NCBI GenBank assembly: GCA_910579125.1
Contig: CAJTTH010000004.1
Span: 57,006 to 121,005, forward strand
Reading direction: 5' to 3'
Length of the DNA stretch: 64,000 bases
Source: an uncultured Oscillospiraceae bacterium
Lineage (GTDB): Bacteria > Bacillota > Clostridia > Oscillospirales > Ruminococcaceae
A program made the position numbers and the translations under genes. Each line of letters opens with the position of its first letter. Position 1 is the first letter of the stretch. Positions 1 to 7,986 of the stretch are shown here, in pieces. The notes under the pieces were generated by a model that made no database searches, was not told the origin of the DNA, and saw nothing but the letters and a program-made list of their open reading frames with translations.

Positions 1-1070
1 CTGCTTACGGCGACGCTCAGCTCCTCAAACGCGGCGTCTTCCTCGGAGTTGTCCGCAAAACCGAACGTCATAGTCACCTTTACGGGTCTACCCTCGCTGG
101 TTATGTCAAGGGCGCTTATCTCAGACTTGATAACGCTTATTCGCGCGAAACAGTCCTCGTGGCTGCCGCGCATAACTATGAGAATTTCCTCGCCGCCCCA
201 ACGGCAAGCGAGTTCGTCCTCGCCTGTATTTTCGATGATTATCGATGCGACTGATTTCAGCACAACATCCCCGCAGTCGTGACCGTAGGTGTCGTTGATC
301 TTCTTAAAATCGTCCAGATCGCCCATTACGATACAGTAACTCTCGCCGCTCGACTCCAGACCCTCGAAATACTTCCACAGACTGTGACGGTTGTTAAGCC
401 CCGTCAGCGAATCATGCGTGGCGATGTAATTTAACTGCAGATTTGTCTTTTGAAGCTCGCCGAGCAAATGCGAGACCTCCAGATAAAACACCAGCACGAA
501 CGCCACGACCATTCCCAACGTGAACAATAGATTTATCCCGCGAAAAACCAAAATCTCGGTATACGACAGCGCGTGCATACCCGTGATCGAATACAGCGTG
601 CCGCACATCTCAACCATGCTTACCGAGACCACCATAGCGAACAACGTGATCATACCGAACCCGACCGCCGACTTGATAAACGTGTCGCGGTCGCAGTATA
701 CGAACAGATAGTAAGCGTAAAGCGGCAGCGCCATCGGCGGATACAGAAAGAAGAACACGTCCAGCCCTTGAATGAGCGTGCAGAGCAGCGCGTGTATCAA
801 TATTTCCGCGAACGTCGCGATTATCCAACGCAGCGGGTGAGCGTCAATACCCTTTTTTAAGGCGAATATTCCCGACGTTACATATAAAATAACGCTGAAA
901 ACATTTATAAGTGCCATCATATACAATCCGAAAATCACAAAGGATATCAAAAATGTGATATGCATAAATGCCGCAGCAAAGCATGTATAGTGATATTTAA
1001 AACTGATATCCACCTTTGCCGTAGTTATATTACTGTCCATAATCATTCCCCGATCCATCAAACGATCCAT
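1..1070 (-). CDS. Membrane-bound diguanylate cyclase (GGDEF), C-terminus cut by window edge
   Basis: Translating the minus strand gives a protein with about six hydrophobic segments, then a GGDEF domain that runs off the window edge. The substrate and metal region reads DLDDFKKINDTYGHDCGD and the active-site loop reads RWGGEEI, a GGEE-type motif with Ile where Phe is usual. The family condenses two GTP into cyclic di-GMP. The RxxD product-inhibition site expected just before the loop is absent (GEDE instead). In-frame ATGs lie at 1070, 1058, 1046 and 1040; I prefer 1070 because GAGG precedes it, but the start is uncertain. The final roughly 20-30 residues lie outside the window. Confidence 0.85.
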   Translation of the reverse strand, partial: MDRLMDRGMIMDSNITTAKVDISFKYHYTCFAAAFMHITFLISFVIFGLYMMALINVFSVILYVTSGIFALKKGIDAHPLRWIIATFAEILIHALLCTLIQGLDVFFFLYPPMALPLYAYYLFVYCDRDTFIKSAVGFGMITLFAMVVSVSMVEMCGTLYSITGMHALSYTEILVFRGINLLFTLGMVVAFVLVFYLEVSHLLGELQKTNLQLNYIATHDSLTGLNNRHSLWKYFEGLESSGESYCIVMGDLDDFKKINDTYGHDCGDVVLKSVASIIIENTGEDELACRWGGEEILIVMRGSHEDCFARISVIKSEISALDITSEGRPVKVTMTFGFADNSEEDAAFEELSVAVS

Positions 1071-1227
1071 GCTGCCTCATATCCTGACAAAATAAAATTA
1101 CACACTATAATTTTACCACATTCGCATAAAAAAATCAAGAAAAAAACTACAAAACTATACCGCATATGTCGAATTTTTTCTGAATATCACACAAAAAGCA
1201 TAACCCGAAAAAATGTCTCTTAACCAC

Positions 1228-1256
1228 TTGACAAAAAGTGTTTATTGTGATATAAT
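1228..1256 (+). promoter_or_regulatory. Housekeeping promoter of rubrerythrin gene
   Basis: TTGACA at 1228-1233 and TATAAT at 1251-1256 are separated by exactly 17 bases. This is a perfect sigma-A consensus about 50 bases upstream of the rubrerythrin start, suggesting strong expression unless repressed. Confidence 0.85.
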
Positions 1257-1260
1257 ATTT

Positions 1261-1278
1261 TTATCGTAAAAACGATAA
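1261..1278. promoter_or_regulatory. Inverted repeat at transcription start, candidate operator
   Basis: TTATCGT and ACGATAA form perfect 7-base arms around AAAA, immediately after the -10 element and over the predicted start site. The right arm continues into GATAATCATTA, which resembles part of a Fur/PerR-family box. An oxidative-stress or metal repressor site is inferred from position and gene function only. Confidence 0.45.
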
Positions 1279-1305
1279 TCATTACTATTATGGAGGATTT
1301 TTATT

Positions 1306-1851
1306 ATGAAGTATGTATGTCCTGTTTGCGGTTATGTTCACGTTGGCGATTCTGCACCCGAAAAGTGCCCTCAGTGCGGCGTTCCCGGCAGCAAGTTCAA
1401 GGCTGTTGCGGAGGACGAGAAGCTCGTTTTCGCTTGCGAGCACGAGATCGGCATCATCGACGGCGTTCCCGTTGAGATTGTTGAGGGTCTGCGCGCTAAC
1501 TTCACGGGCGAATGCACCGAAGTCGGCATGTACCTCGCAATGGCAAGAGCTGCGCACAGAGAGGGCTATCCCGAGGTCGGTCTTTACTACGAGAAGGCAG
1601 CGTGGGAAGAAGCGGAGCACGCAGCAAAGTTTGCGGAAATGCTCGGCGAGGTGGTTTCCGCATCTACCAAGGACAACCTCACAAAGCGCGTAGCAGCTGA
1701 GCATGGCGCAACACAAGGCAAGCTCGATCTTGCAAAAATGGCAAAGGAGAACAACCTTGACGCTATTCACGACACCGTTCACGAAATGGCAAAGGACGAG
1801 GCTCGGCACGGAAAGGCGTTTGAGGGTCTGCTGAACAGATACTTCAAGTAA
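1306..1851 (+). CDS. Reverse-type rubrerythrin (rubredoxin-like domain first)
   Basis: This 181-residue protein has an N-terminal rubredoxin-like iron site (C5-x2-C8 and C21-x2-C24) and then a ferritin-like four-helix bundle with ExxH motifs at 102-105 and 165-168. That domain order is the reverse of classical rubrerythrin and matches the reverse rubrerythrins of clostridia, which act in NADH-linked reduction of hydrogen peroxide and oxygen in the cytoplasm. The start is set by GGAGG eight to ten bases upstream. It is monocistronic, between a strong promoter and a terminator. A role in oxygen and peroxide defence of an anaerobe is expected from the family. Confidence 0.93.
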   Translation: MKYVCPVCGYVHVGDSAPEKCPQCGVPGSKFKAVAEDEKLVFACEHEIGIIDGVPVEIVEGLRANFTGECTEVGMYLAMARAAHREGYPEVGLYYEKAAWEEAEHAAKFAEMLGEVVSASTKDNLTKRVAAEHGATQGKLDLAKMAKENNLDAIHDTVHEMAKDEARHGKAFEGLLNRYFK

Positions 1852-1869
1852 TTACAGTATATTATATGA

Positions 1870-1902
1870 AATCCCCCGTGGAACGTCCACAGGGGATTCT
1901 TG
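1870..1902 (+). terminator. Rho-independent terminator after rubrerythrin
   Basis: AATCCCC-x-GTGGA pairs with TCCAC-x-GGGGATT around a short loop, 19 bases after the stop codon. The following T-tract is short. The hairpin also lies just beyond the convergent small gene and could serve both. Confidence 0.75.
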
Positions 1903-1911
1903 CTATGTAAA

Positions 1912-2127
1912 TTAGTTTGTACCGGGTCCGAACTCGCTCTCATCGCAGCAGAGCAAAAGAATTCCGCCTATAAGATTGCAGAACAACAAACAAAGAACGC
2001 ACATTGCTGTAGAGGGCTTTTGGGTCTTCATCTGATTAAGCGTTATAAAACCGATGATCGGAGCGATTATCGTAATAAATCCCACAACGATCCCGATAAT
2101 AATAAACACTTTAGCGGCTGTCTTCAT
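1912..2127 (-). CDS. Small two-segment membrane protein, unknown function
   Basis: This 71-residue protein has two hydrophobic stretches (about residues 7-30 and 43-60) joined by a short polar loop, with a Cys-rich second segment (CVLCLLFC and LLLCC). A clear GGGAGG precedes the ATG by nine bases, which supports real translation. It stands alone, convergent with rubrerythrin and divergent from nothing nearby. I do not recognise a named family. Confidence 0.6.
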   Translation of the reverse strand: MKTAAKVFIIIGIVVGFITIIAPIIGFITLNQMKTQKPSTAMCVLCLLFCNLIGGILLLCCDESEFGPGTN

Positions 2128-2243
2128 ATTACATTACCTCCCATATAGAATTTGGCAGACCTGCCATTGATTTATTATATCATACAGCGTACTGTTTGTC
2201 AAGATATTTCCACAAATTTCTACTCATACTTCCCGATTATGCT

Positions 2244-2274
2244 AAAAAGATCCCCCGTCGATTGACGGGGGATA
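2244..2274 (-). terminator. Terminator of the sugar ABC importer operon
   Basis: TCCCCCGTC and GACGGGGGA form nine-base arms around GATT at 2251-2272. Read on the minus strand a run of five T follows directly, which makes a canonical intrinsic terminator for the permease genes ending at 2283. Confidence 0.85.
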
Positions 2275-2282
2275 ATCTGTAA

Positions 2283-3188
2283 TTAACCCTTAACTGCGCC
2301 GAGCGCAACGCCTCTTACAATAAACTTGGAGAGACACAGATAAATGATTACAACAGGGAGAACCGACAGCATAACCACAAGGTAGTTTACGCCATTGTCG
2401 ACAGACTTTTGTATTCCCAGAACGCCCGCAACCATCATCGGCATCGTCTTCATGCTTAGCTTATTGTTAGTAAGCAAAACCGAGGGAGTATAAAAGTTAT
2501 TCCAGTTGGTAACGAAAGCAAATATTGCTTGAACCGCAAAAGCAGGTTTAAGCATGGGAACCGCGATTTGCAGGAAAGTACGGAACTCGCCTGAACCATC
2601 AATACGCGCCGCCTCAACAATATCAACCGGGAAACTGGACTGCATATACTGCAGCATAAAGAATACTGTAGCAGGTGCGGCAATTGCCGGAAGAATCAGC
2701 GGCAAATAGTTGTTTGTCAAGCCGATCTTCATCATAAACTGCAGCAAACCGACAGAAACAACCTGAGTGGGAATCATCATAACTGCAAGTATAATAGTTC
2801 TCGCGGCTTTCTTAAACTTGAAATCGTAAACTGAGATACCGTATGCCGTAGCGCCGGAAAAGAATACCGACAGAATTGTAGCACAACCGGAAATAAACAA
2901 GCTGTTACGATAACCGACAAGCAAGTCAAAGTTCGAGTGATACATACCCATCGCAGCGTCGGGATCCATCAGCGTATTGAAATTCTTTACAATACTTCCA
3001 CCCGGAATAAACGAAGCGGGAGTTTTTACAATATCAACATGGGCACGCGTTGCATTTACAACGATAAAGTAAATCGGCAAAAGCGCGATAACAGTGACAA
3101 GAATACATACGATAAATCTTATAACCTGTTGGATCTTAATTGCACGGGTATAATCCTTAAGTACACCTTTTTCGGTTTGAGATGCCAT
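2283..3188 (-). CDS. Carbohydrate ABC transporter permease, MalG type
   Basis: This 301-residue inner-membrane permease is the second CUT1-type subunit of a sugar importer. About six hydrophobic segments are visible. The ATPase-contacting EAA loop begins at residue 192 (VEAARIDGSGEFRTFLQIAVP). Its ATG directly follows the TAA of the upstream permease, so translation is probably coupled. No ATP-binding subunit is encoded here; such importers in Firmicutes commonly share an MsmX/UgpC-type ATPase encoded elsewhere. The sugar cannot be read from the permease. Confidence 0.92.
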   Translation of the reverse strand: MASQTEKGVLKDYTRAIKIQQVIRFIVCILVTVIALLPIYFIVVNATRAHVDIVKTPASFIPGGSIVKNFNTLMDPDAAMGMYHSNFDLLVGYRNSLFISGCATILSVFFSGATAYGISVYDFKFKKAARTIILAVMMIPTQVVSVGLLQFMMKIGLTNNYLPLILPAIAAPATVFFMLQYMQSSFPVDIVEAARIDGSGEFRTFLQIAVPMLKPAFAVQAIFAFVTNWNNFYTPSVLLTNNKLSMKTMPMMVAGVLGIQKSVDNGVNYLVVMLSVLPVVIIYLCLSKFIVRGVALGAVKG

Positions 3189-4178
3189 TTACTTGCCCCC
3201 CTTTTTTCTTTTCTGTCTGCCGTCTCCGTTATTGGTATTATAGATTATCATACCCAAAGCGGCAGTAATGATAAACAGAATTACGGACGCAGCCGCAGAA
3301 TAACCGAAGTTCGGGTTAGCCTGGTGGAAGTTAGTATAAATGTATGTCGCCTGTGTGCGCAGGAAAGACGGTACGGTTCCGCCTGTGTTATACATGAACG
3401 GAATATCGAACATCTGCAGACCGCCTATCATAGACGTGATGAACACATACAGGAAAATCGGCTTAAGTATAGGCATTGTGATGTGCACAAACTGGTGCAT
3501 ACCGGAAGAACCGTCGATACTTGCCGCCTCATAGATCGAGGGATCAATACCGAAGATACCCGACATCAGCAGCAACGTTGTGTTGCCAAACCACATCCAC
3601 GATTGAATAAACATAACCACAAACCGCGAAATCCATGGGTCAGTTACAAATCTGATAGGATCGGTAAGACCCATATTCATCAACAAGGAATTTACGACAC
3701 CGAATTTGGTATCTCCAAAAAGCATAAGGAACATACCCGCAACCGAAACCGCCGTAATGATATTCGGAAGATAGAAAACTACCTTAAAGAAGCCGGCACC
3801 CTTGAGTTTAATGCGTGTATCGGAAAACCATACCGCCAAAAGCAGGGACAGCGCAAGTTGAACAATAAAGTTGCCCGCCCAAAGTATAAGGGTGTTTCCC
3901 CAGCTTGACCAATAAACCTCGGAAGCGTCTCTTGCGTTTGCCGCTTTAACATTTGCTGTTTCGCTTCCAAACAAAAGAACCTTGTAGTTATCAAAGCCGA
4001 CACCCATACCCACATTGTTACCGTTGCCTTGAAAACTAAGGATAAACGTATTTATGAGCGGATATACCATAAAGAAACAGTATACTATGAAAAATGGTGC
4101 AATAAAAATGTAACCATATTTGGCATAGCTCACAATTCTTTTCGACTTTGCCCGTGTTTCACTCACAGATATGCACAA
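3189..4178 (-). CDS. Carbohydrate ABC transporter permease, MalF type
   Basis: This 329-residue permease has an N-terminal hydrophobic segment (YIFIAPFFIVYCFFMVYPL) and an EAA loop at about residue 217 (YEAASIDGSSGMHQFVHITMP), typical of CUT1 importers. It forms a transmembrane heterodimer with the following MalG-type subunit. The start used is TTG at 4178, behind AAGGAAGG; a GTG four codons later is possible. A strong intercistronic hairpin separates it from the upstream binding-protein gene. The C-terminus is basic (RQKRKKGGK). Confidence 0.92.
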   Translation of the reverse strand: MCISVSETRAKSKRIVSYAKYGYIFIAPFFIVYCFFMVYPLINTFILSFQGNGNNVGMGVGFDNYKVLLFGSETANVKAANARDASEVYWSSWGNTLILWAGNFIVQLALSLLLAVWFSDTRIKLKGAGFFKVVFYLPNIITAVSVAGMFLMLFGDTKFGVVNSLLMNMGLTDPIRFVTDPWISRFVVMFIQSWMWFGNTTLLLMSGIFGIDPSIYEAASIDGSSGMHQFVHITMPILKPIFLYVFITSMIGGLQMFDIPFMYNTGGTVPSFLRTQATYIYTNFHQANPNFGYSAAASVILFIITAALGMIIYNTNNGDGRQKRKKGGK

Positions 4179-4204
4179 CCCTTCCTTGAAATTTAGTTAA
4201 AAAA

Positions 4205-4250
4205 CAACAATATACACGCTTACGGGAAAATCCCGTAAGCAGTATATTGT
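4205..4250 (-). terminator. Intercistronic hairpin between binding protein and permeases
   Basis: GCTTACGGGA at 4218-4227 and TCCCGTAAGC at 4231-4240 form a perfect ten-base stem with an AAA loop. On the minus strand a T-rich tract follows shortly after. This resembles the partial terminator or mRNA-stabilising hairpin that keeps permease expression below that of binding protein in ABC importer operons. Confidence 0.65.
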
Positions 4251-4290
4251 AACAAACTATCAGTTTGATCTGCCGAAAAAAATCGACAAA

Positions 4291-5715
4291 TTACTCAACA
4301 GTGATATCGGGGAATGCAGCACGAACTTCCTTCTTAAACTCTTCGATAGCAGCATCCTTAGTCGCGATATCGCCCTTAATATACTTAACAACGGTATCGT
4401 TAAGGAGCTCCTTGATTCTGGAATCATAAGTGGTAAGCTTGCCGTCCATATCAATCTTCTCAGCAGTAGCAGCGATTACCTTGAGGTGATCCTGTCCGTC
4501 AACCAAAGACGGATTCTCATAAGAAGCGCCGTTCATAACGGTCTTGTTGTTCATAAAGTCACCGGTCTTAGCATTGTAGCCCTTCATGGTCTCTGCATTG
4601 ATCGTGTAGAATCTTACGAACTCTGCAGCGGTCTTCTTGGTGTTGCACTTCTTGGTTACACAGAAGTAAGAACCGCCCCAGTAATAGTCAGCAGGACCTG
4701 CGATAGCAACATACTCGGCATTTTCGCCTCTGCGCGCCTCACCTGCAAGGTCGCCAAGGATAGAACCGGTCAAACCGGTCAGACCCCAAGAAGAAGCAAA
4801 CTCGCCGATTGCAGCGTCAGCCTGCATAGTAGCGCCCCACTGAGGATCCCACTGAGACAAATCGGTGATGCCGCCATTGTCATACAGGGTCTTTGCAATA
4901 TCAAAGAAATCTGCGGCGTTATCCATCTCAAACTTGCCGTCAACAACCCACGGCTTGCTGCGCTTGCACTGGTAAACCTGCCATACGCCGCCCTCTGTAC
5001 AAGTAAGAGCTACAGCGCCGCCGGAAGCCTCTTTAAGCTCAGCAGCGGTCTTATTAAATGTCTCCCAATCCTTTACCTTTTCCTGCATCTGCTCGGGTGT
5101 CTCAACGTTGAGATACTGCTTAGCCAGTCTGGCGTTGTAGAACCAGCAACCGGGTGTAGCCTGGAAAGATACACCTCTGAGAACACCGTCGTCACCGGTG
5201 CCTACACCGAGAGTATACGCATAAGCGTCTTTATAGTCGTCCTTGGTGATACCCAAATCGGATATCGGAGCGCACCAAGAATCGTCGGATACATAGTTAC
5301 GAACCCAGTCGGTATCGCAGATGATAAGGTCGAGGTCAACGCTTGCATCGTTGATCAGGTTCTGATAACCGTCACGAGCGTCGCCGCCCTTCTGACCGCC
5401 GCTTACGGGTACGACTTCAACATCGGTACCGGTAGTTTCCTTAAAGAAGTCGATGAGGTTCTTATAGTCACCGTTATCGCCCCAGATACCAATGCTGAGG
5501 GTCTTGTCTTCGTCTACAAGATCTCCGGTGTTTGCATCGCCGCCGTTGCTCGAGTCGCCGCCCGTGCTGGAATCGCCGCCTGTGCTGCTGTTTCCGCCCG
5601 TGCTGCTGCCGCCGCTGTTGCCCGCACCGCTGGAATTACTGTTGTCGGTGTTACAGCCCGCCAAAGAGAGAACAGCTGCGGAAGCTACCAAAGCTGCCAA
5701 AATTCTTTTCTTCAT
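4291..5715 (-). CDS. Sugar ABC transporter substrate-binding lipoprotein
   Basis: The protein has 474 residues from the ATG at 5715, which follows GGGAGG; an ORF extension to 5769 lacks a ribosome site. It starts with a lipoprotein signal (KKRILAALVASAAVLSLAGC) whose lipobox Cys would anchor it outside the membrane. A Gly/Ser/Thr/Asp linker with repeats such as GGDSST then leads to an extracellular-solute-binding fold. It captures the ligand and delivers it to the two downstream permeases. Ligand identity is not deducible; oligosaccharide is the usual choice for this family. Confidence 0.92.
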   Translation of the reverse strand: MKKRILAALVASAAVLSLAGCNTDNSNSSGAGNSGGSSTGGNSSTGGDSSTGGDSSNGGDANTGDLVDEDKTLSIGIWGDNGDYKNLIDFFKETTGTDVEVVPVSGGQKGGDARDGYQNLINDASVDLDLIICDTDWVRNYVSDDSWCAPISDLGITKDDYKDAYAYTLGVGTGDDGVLRGVSFQATPGCWFYNARLAKQYLNVETPEQMQEKVKDWETFNKTAAELKEASGGAVALTCTEGGVWQVYQCKRSKPWVVDGKFEMDNAADFFDIAKTLYDNGGITDLSQWDPQWGATMQADAAIGEFASSWGLTGLTGSILGDLAGEARRGENAEYVAIAGPADYYWGGSYFCVTKKCNTKKTAAEFVRFYTINAETMKGYNAKTGDFMNNKTVMNGASYENPSLVDGQDHLKVIAATAEKIDMDGKLTTYDSRIKELLNDTVVKYIKGDIATKDAAIEEFKKEVRAAFPDITVE

Positions 5716-5832
5716 AGGTTTATTCCTCCCAAAAAATGGTTCCTGTTCCTTACGGGACACTCGCAACAAGAGCCCACGCCGTGAACAGATTAAAATTTAG
5801 TAATCAAGATACTTGTTCTTGATTTCATTGTT

Positions 5833-5861
5833 AGTTTAACACAAAATCGAAAAATTTGCAA
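5833..5861 (-). promoter_or_regulatory. Promoter of the sugar importer operon
   Basis: On the minus strand TTGCAA (5861-5856) and TAAACT (5838-5833) lie 17 bases apart, about 120 bases upstream of the binding-protein start. The LacI-type palindrome lies about 35 bases upstream of the -35 element. Confidence 0.6.
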
Positions 5862-5896
5862 GTGCTTTTTTGAAACTTTTTTTCACAGATGAGCGC

Positions 5897-5908
5897 GAAA
5901 ACGTTTTC
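5897..5908. promoter_or_regulatory. LacI/CcpA-type operator palindrome
   Basis: GAAAACGTTTTC is a perfect 12-base palindrome with the central CG typical of LacI-family operators and catabolite-responsive elements. It lies upstream of the importer promoter. No LacI-family regulator gene is present in the window. The rest of the gap 5716-6187 is AT-rich, with only the promoter and the terminator noted separately. Confidence 0.55.
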
Positions 5909-6139
5909 AAAATATTGGACTTGTGGATTTTGCCAGTTACATTACTTAATAACTTAAAAAAATCTCCGATTTTTGTTTGAAGAATTTTTGGCTTAACAAA
6001 GCCGTTTTTTAATTTGTGAAAAAATTTTTCTTTTTTTCTTTTGAATAATCTAAAATTTTGTAACCATTTTGTAACTTTTTCTTGTGCAATATGCCAAAAT
6101 TATGATGTCCGGATTTGTAAACGATAACAAAACCCAAAA

Positions 6140-6176
6140 AATTCCAAAAATCCCCATTCATCGCGAACGGGGATTT
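6140..6176 (-). terminator. Terminator of the carboxyltransferase operon
   Basis: AAATCCCC-x-TTC pairs with GAA-x-GGGGATTT and, on the minus strand, a TTTTT-rich stretch follows. It lies just beyond the stop codon at 6188. Confidence 0.75.
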
Positions 6177-6187
6177 ATACGTTTTTA

Positions 6188-7591
6188 TCAAACAGGATGA
6201 ACCTTATTGACCTTGTCCGCGTGAACAGCGTCAACGCCAACTTTTCTGTCACGCTGCTTCTCAAAGAAACCGGGAGCAACCTTCGGGAACATCGCATAGG
6301 TAAGGATATCCTCAACAGTAGGATCATCCACATACGCCTTAGCTTCCTCTTTCATCTTGTCGAACTCGGGAGAAAGCTGATCCGCAGGACGGCAAGTGAT
6401 AGGCTCTTCACTGCCGAGTATTTTCTTGCGGAACTCGGGGTCGATCTCAACAGGCGTTCTTCCGTATTCGCCCTTGACCATGCCCTTGAACTCTTTGGTA
6501 ACGGTCTTGTAGCGCTCGCCCATAATGATGTTGAACACTGCCTGCGTACCGACGATCTGAGAGGTAGGCGTAACGAGCGGCGGGAAACCGCTGTCCTTGC
6601 GCACTCTCGGAACCTCCGCGAGAACCTCGTCGAGCTGATCCGCCTTGCCCGCCTGTTTAAGCTGCGAAAGCAGGTTGGAAAGCATTCCGCCGGGCACCTG
6701 ATAAATAAGCGCCTTAGTGTTTGTAGCAAGCATTGATTGATCCATTAGACCGCTTTCGAGATACTTTTTGCGAAGCCCCATAAAGTACTCGCGTATCTCG
6801 CCGAGCGCCGCCAAGTCAATGCCCGTGTCGTACTCCGTACCCATAAACGCCGCAACAACGCTCTCCGTGGGCGCGTGGGACGTACCCAGAGCAAGCGGCG
6901 ACATAGCTGTATCGACCGCGTCAACCCCCGCTTCAACCGCTTTTATAATGCACATCGAAGCCAGACCCGACGTGTAGTGTGTGTGAAGCTGAATGGGTAT
7001 CTTAACGGCATTTTTAAGCTCCTTAACAAGGCTTCCCGCCTCATAGGGAGTGAGCAGCGCCGCCATATCCTTGATGCAGATCGAATCAGCACCCGCGCTC
7101 TCAATCTGCTTAGCGTAATTCACATAGTATTCGTGAGTGAACACGTCGCCCGTTGTGTACGAAATAGCGACCTGAGCGTGACCGTTCTCTTTTTTCGCCG
7201 CCTTGATAGCGGTCTCGAGGTTGCGGATATCGTTCAACGCGTCGAAAATTCTGATTATGTCGATACCGTTTGCAATAGACTTCTGAACAAAATACTCGAC
7301 AAGATCGTCCGCATAGTGACGATAACCAAGCATATTCTGTCCTCTGAACAGCATCTGCAGCTTGGTGTTGGGCATTTCCTTGCGGAGTATTCTCAATCTC
7401 TCCCACGGGTCTTCGTCAAGAAAGCGAATGCAGGAATCGAACGTCGCACCGCCCCAGCACTCCGCGGAATAGAAGCCGATCTTATCCATTGTTGACAAAA
7501 TCGGACGCATATCGTCCATGGACATTCTCGTGGCAAGCAGACTCTGGTGCGCGTCACGGAGAACCGTTTCTGTAATTTTCAATTTAGCCAT
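6188..7591 (-). CDS. Pyruvate/oxaloacetate carboxyltransferase subunit (OadA / PycB / transcarboxylase 5S type)
   Basis: This 467-residue protein belongs to the HMGL-like TIM-barrel carboxyltransferases that move CO2 between carboxybiotin and pyruvate/oxaloacetate. Metal ligands are visible as D13 (ETVLRDAHQS) and H203/H205 (QLHTHYTSG), and the carbamylated Lys as K174 (CIKDMAALL). The biotin domain sometimes fused at the C-terminus is absent and is supplied by the next gene upstream. Operon order is acyl-CoA carboxyltransferase, biotin carrier, this subunit. The membrane beta subunit needed for a sodium-pumping oxaloacetate decarboxylase is not nearby. The symbol is left empty because oadA, pycB and 5S names all fit. 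Confidence 0.88.
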   Translation of the reverse strand: MAKLKITETVLRDAHQSLLATRMSMDDMRPILSTMDKIGFYSAECWGGATFDSCIRFLDEDPWERLRILRKEMPNTKLQMLFRGQNMLGYRHYADDLVEYFVQKSIANGIDIIRIFDALNDIRNLETAIKAAKKENGHAQVAISYTTGDVFTHEYYVNYAKQIESAGADSICIKDMAALLTPYEAGSLVKELKNAVKIPIQLHTHYTSGLASMCIIKAVEAGVDAVDTAMSPLALGTSHAPTESVVAAFMGTEYDTGIDLAALGEIREYFMGLRKKYLESGLMDQSMLATNTKALIYQVPGGMLSNLLSQLKQAGKADQLDEVLAEVPRVRKDSGFPPLVTPTSQIVGTQAVFNIIMGERYKTVTKEFKGMVKGEYGRTPVEIDPEFRKKILGSEEPITCRPADQLSPEFDKMKEEAKAYVDDPTVEDILTYAMFPKVAPGFFEKQRDRKVGVDAVHADKVNKVHPV

Positions 7592-7603
7592 ATCCGTTCT
7601 CCT

Positions 7604-7960
7604 TTAGTTAAGAGTAACAACGGGAGCGCCCGTCTCAACGGACTCGCCCTTGTTTACGCAGACAGCCGCAACAACACCGTCCTTGTCGGAAACGATGTCG
7701 TTCTCCATTTTCATGGCCTCAAGAACGGCTACGACCGTGCCGTTCGATACCTTATCGCCGACCTTGACCTTAATGTCAACGATCGTTCCTCTCATGGGGG
7801 CGTTAATGGGTATTCCGCCCACAGCAGCCTTGGGAGCGGGAGCTGCCTTTTTGGGTGCTGCAGCCTTGGGAGCAGCAGCGGGAGCGGAAACTTCGCCGCC
7901 CGCCTCCTCGACAGTAACGTCATAGGCGTTTCCGTTTACGGTAATTACATAGTTTTTCAT
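7604..7960 (-). CDS. Biotin carboxyl carrier protein
   Basis: This 118-residue protein has an N-terminal beta segment, an Ala/Pro/Lys-rich flexible linker (about 25-47) and a C-terminal biotinyl domain with the biotinylation motif EAMKMEND; K84 is the modified lysine. The lipoyl/biotinyl fold shuttles carboxybiotin between active sites. It sits between two carboxyltransferase genes, 12 bases from the downstream one. Its size and linker match the biotin subunits of transcarboxylase (1.3S) and of methylmalonyl-CoA and oxaloacetate decarboxylases (gamma). Confidence 0.93.
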   Translation of the reverse strand: MKNYVITVNGNAYDVTVEEAGGEVSAPAAAPKAAAPKKAAPAPKAAVGGIPINAPMRGTIVDIKVKVGDKVSNGTVVAVLEAMKMENDIVSDKDGVVAAVCVNKGESVETGAPVVTLN

Positions 7961-7986
7961 ATTTCAATACCTCACTTATTTTTTTA

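Noticed and set aside
4486..5784. 432-codon open frame on the plus strand
   Set aside because: It lies opposite the sugar-binding lipoprotein gene, which has a signal peptide, ribosome site and operon context.
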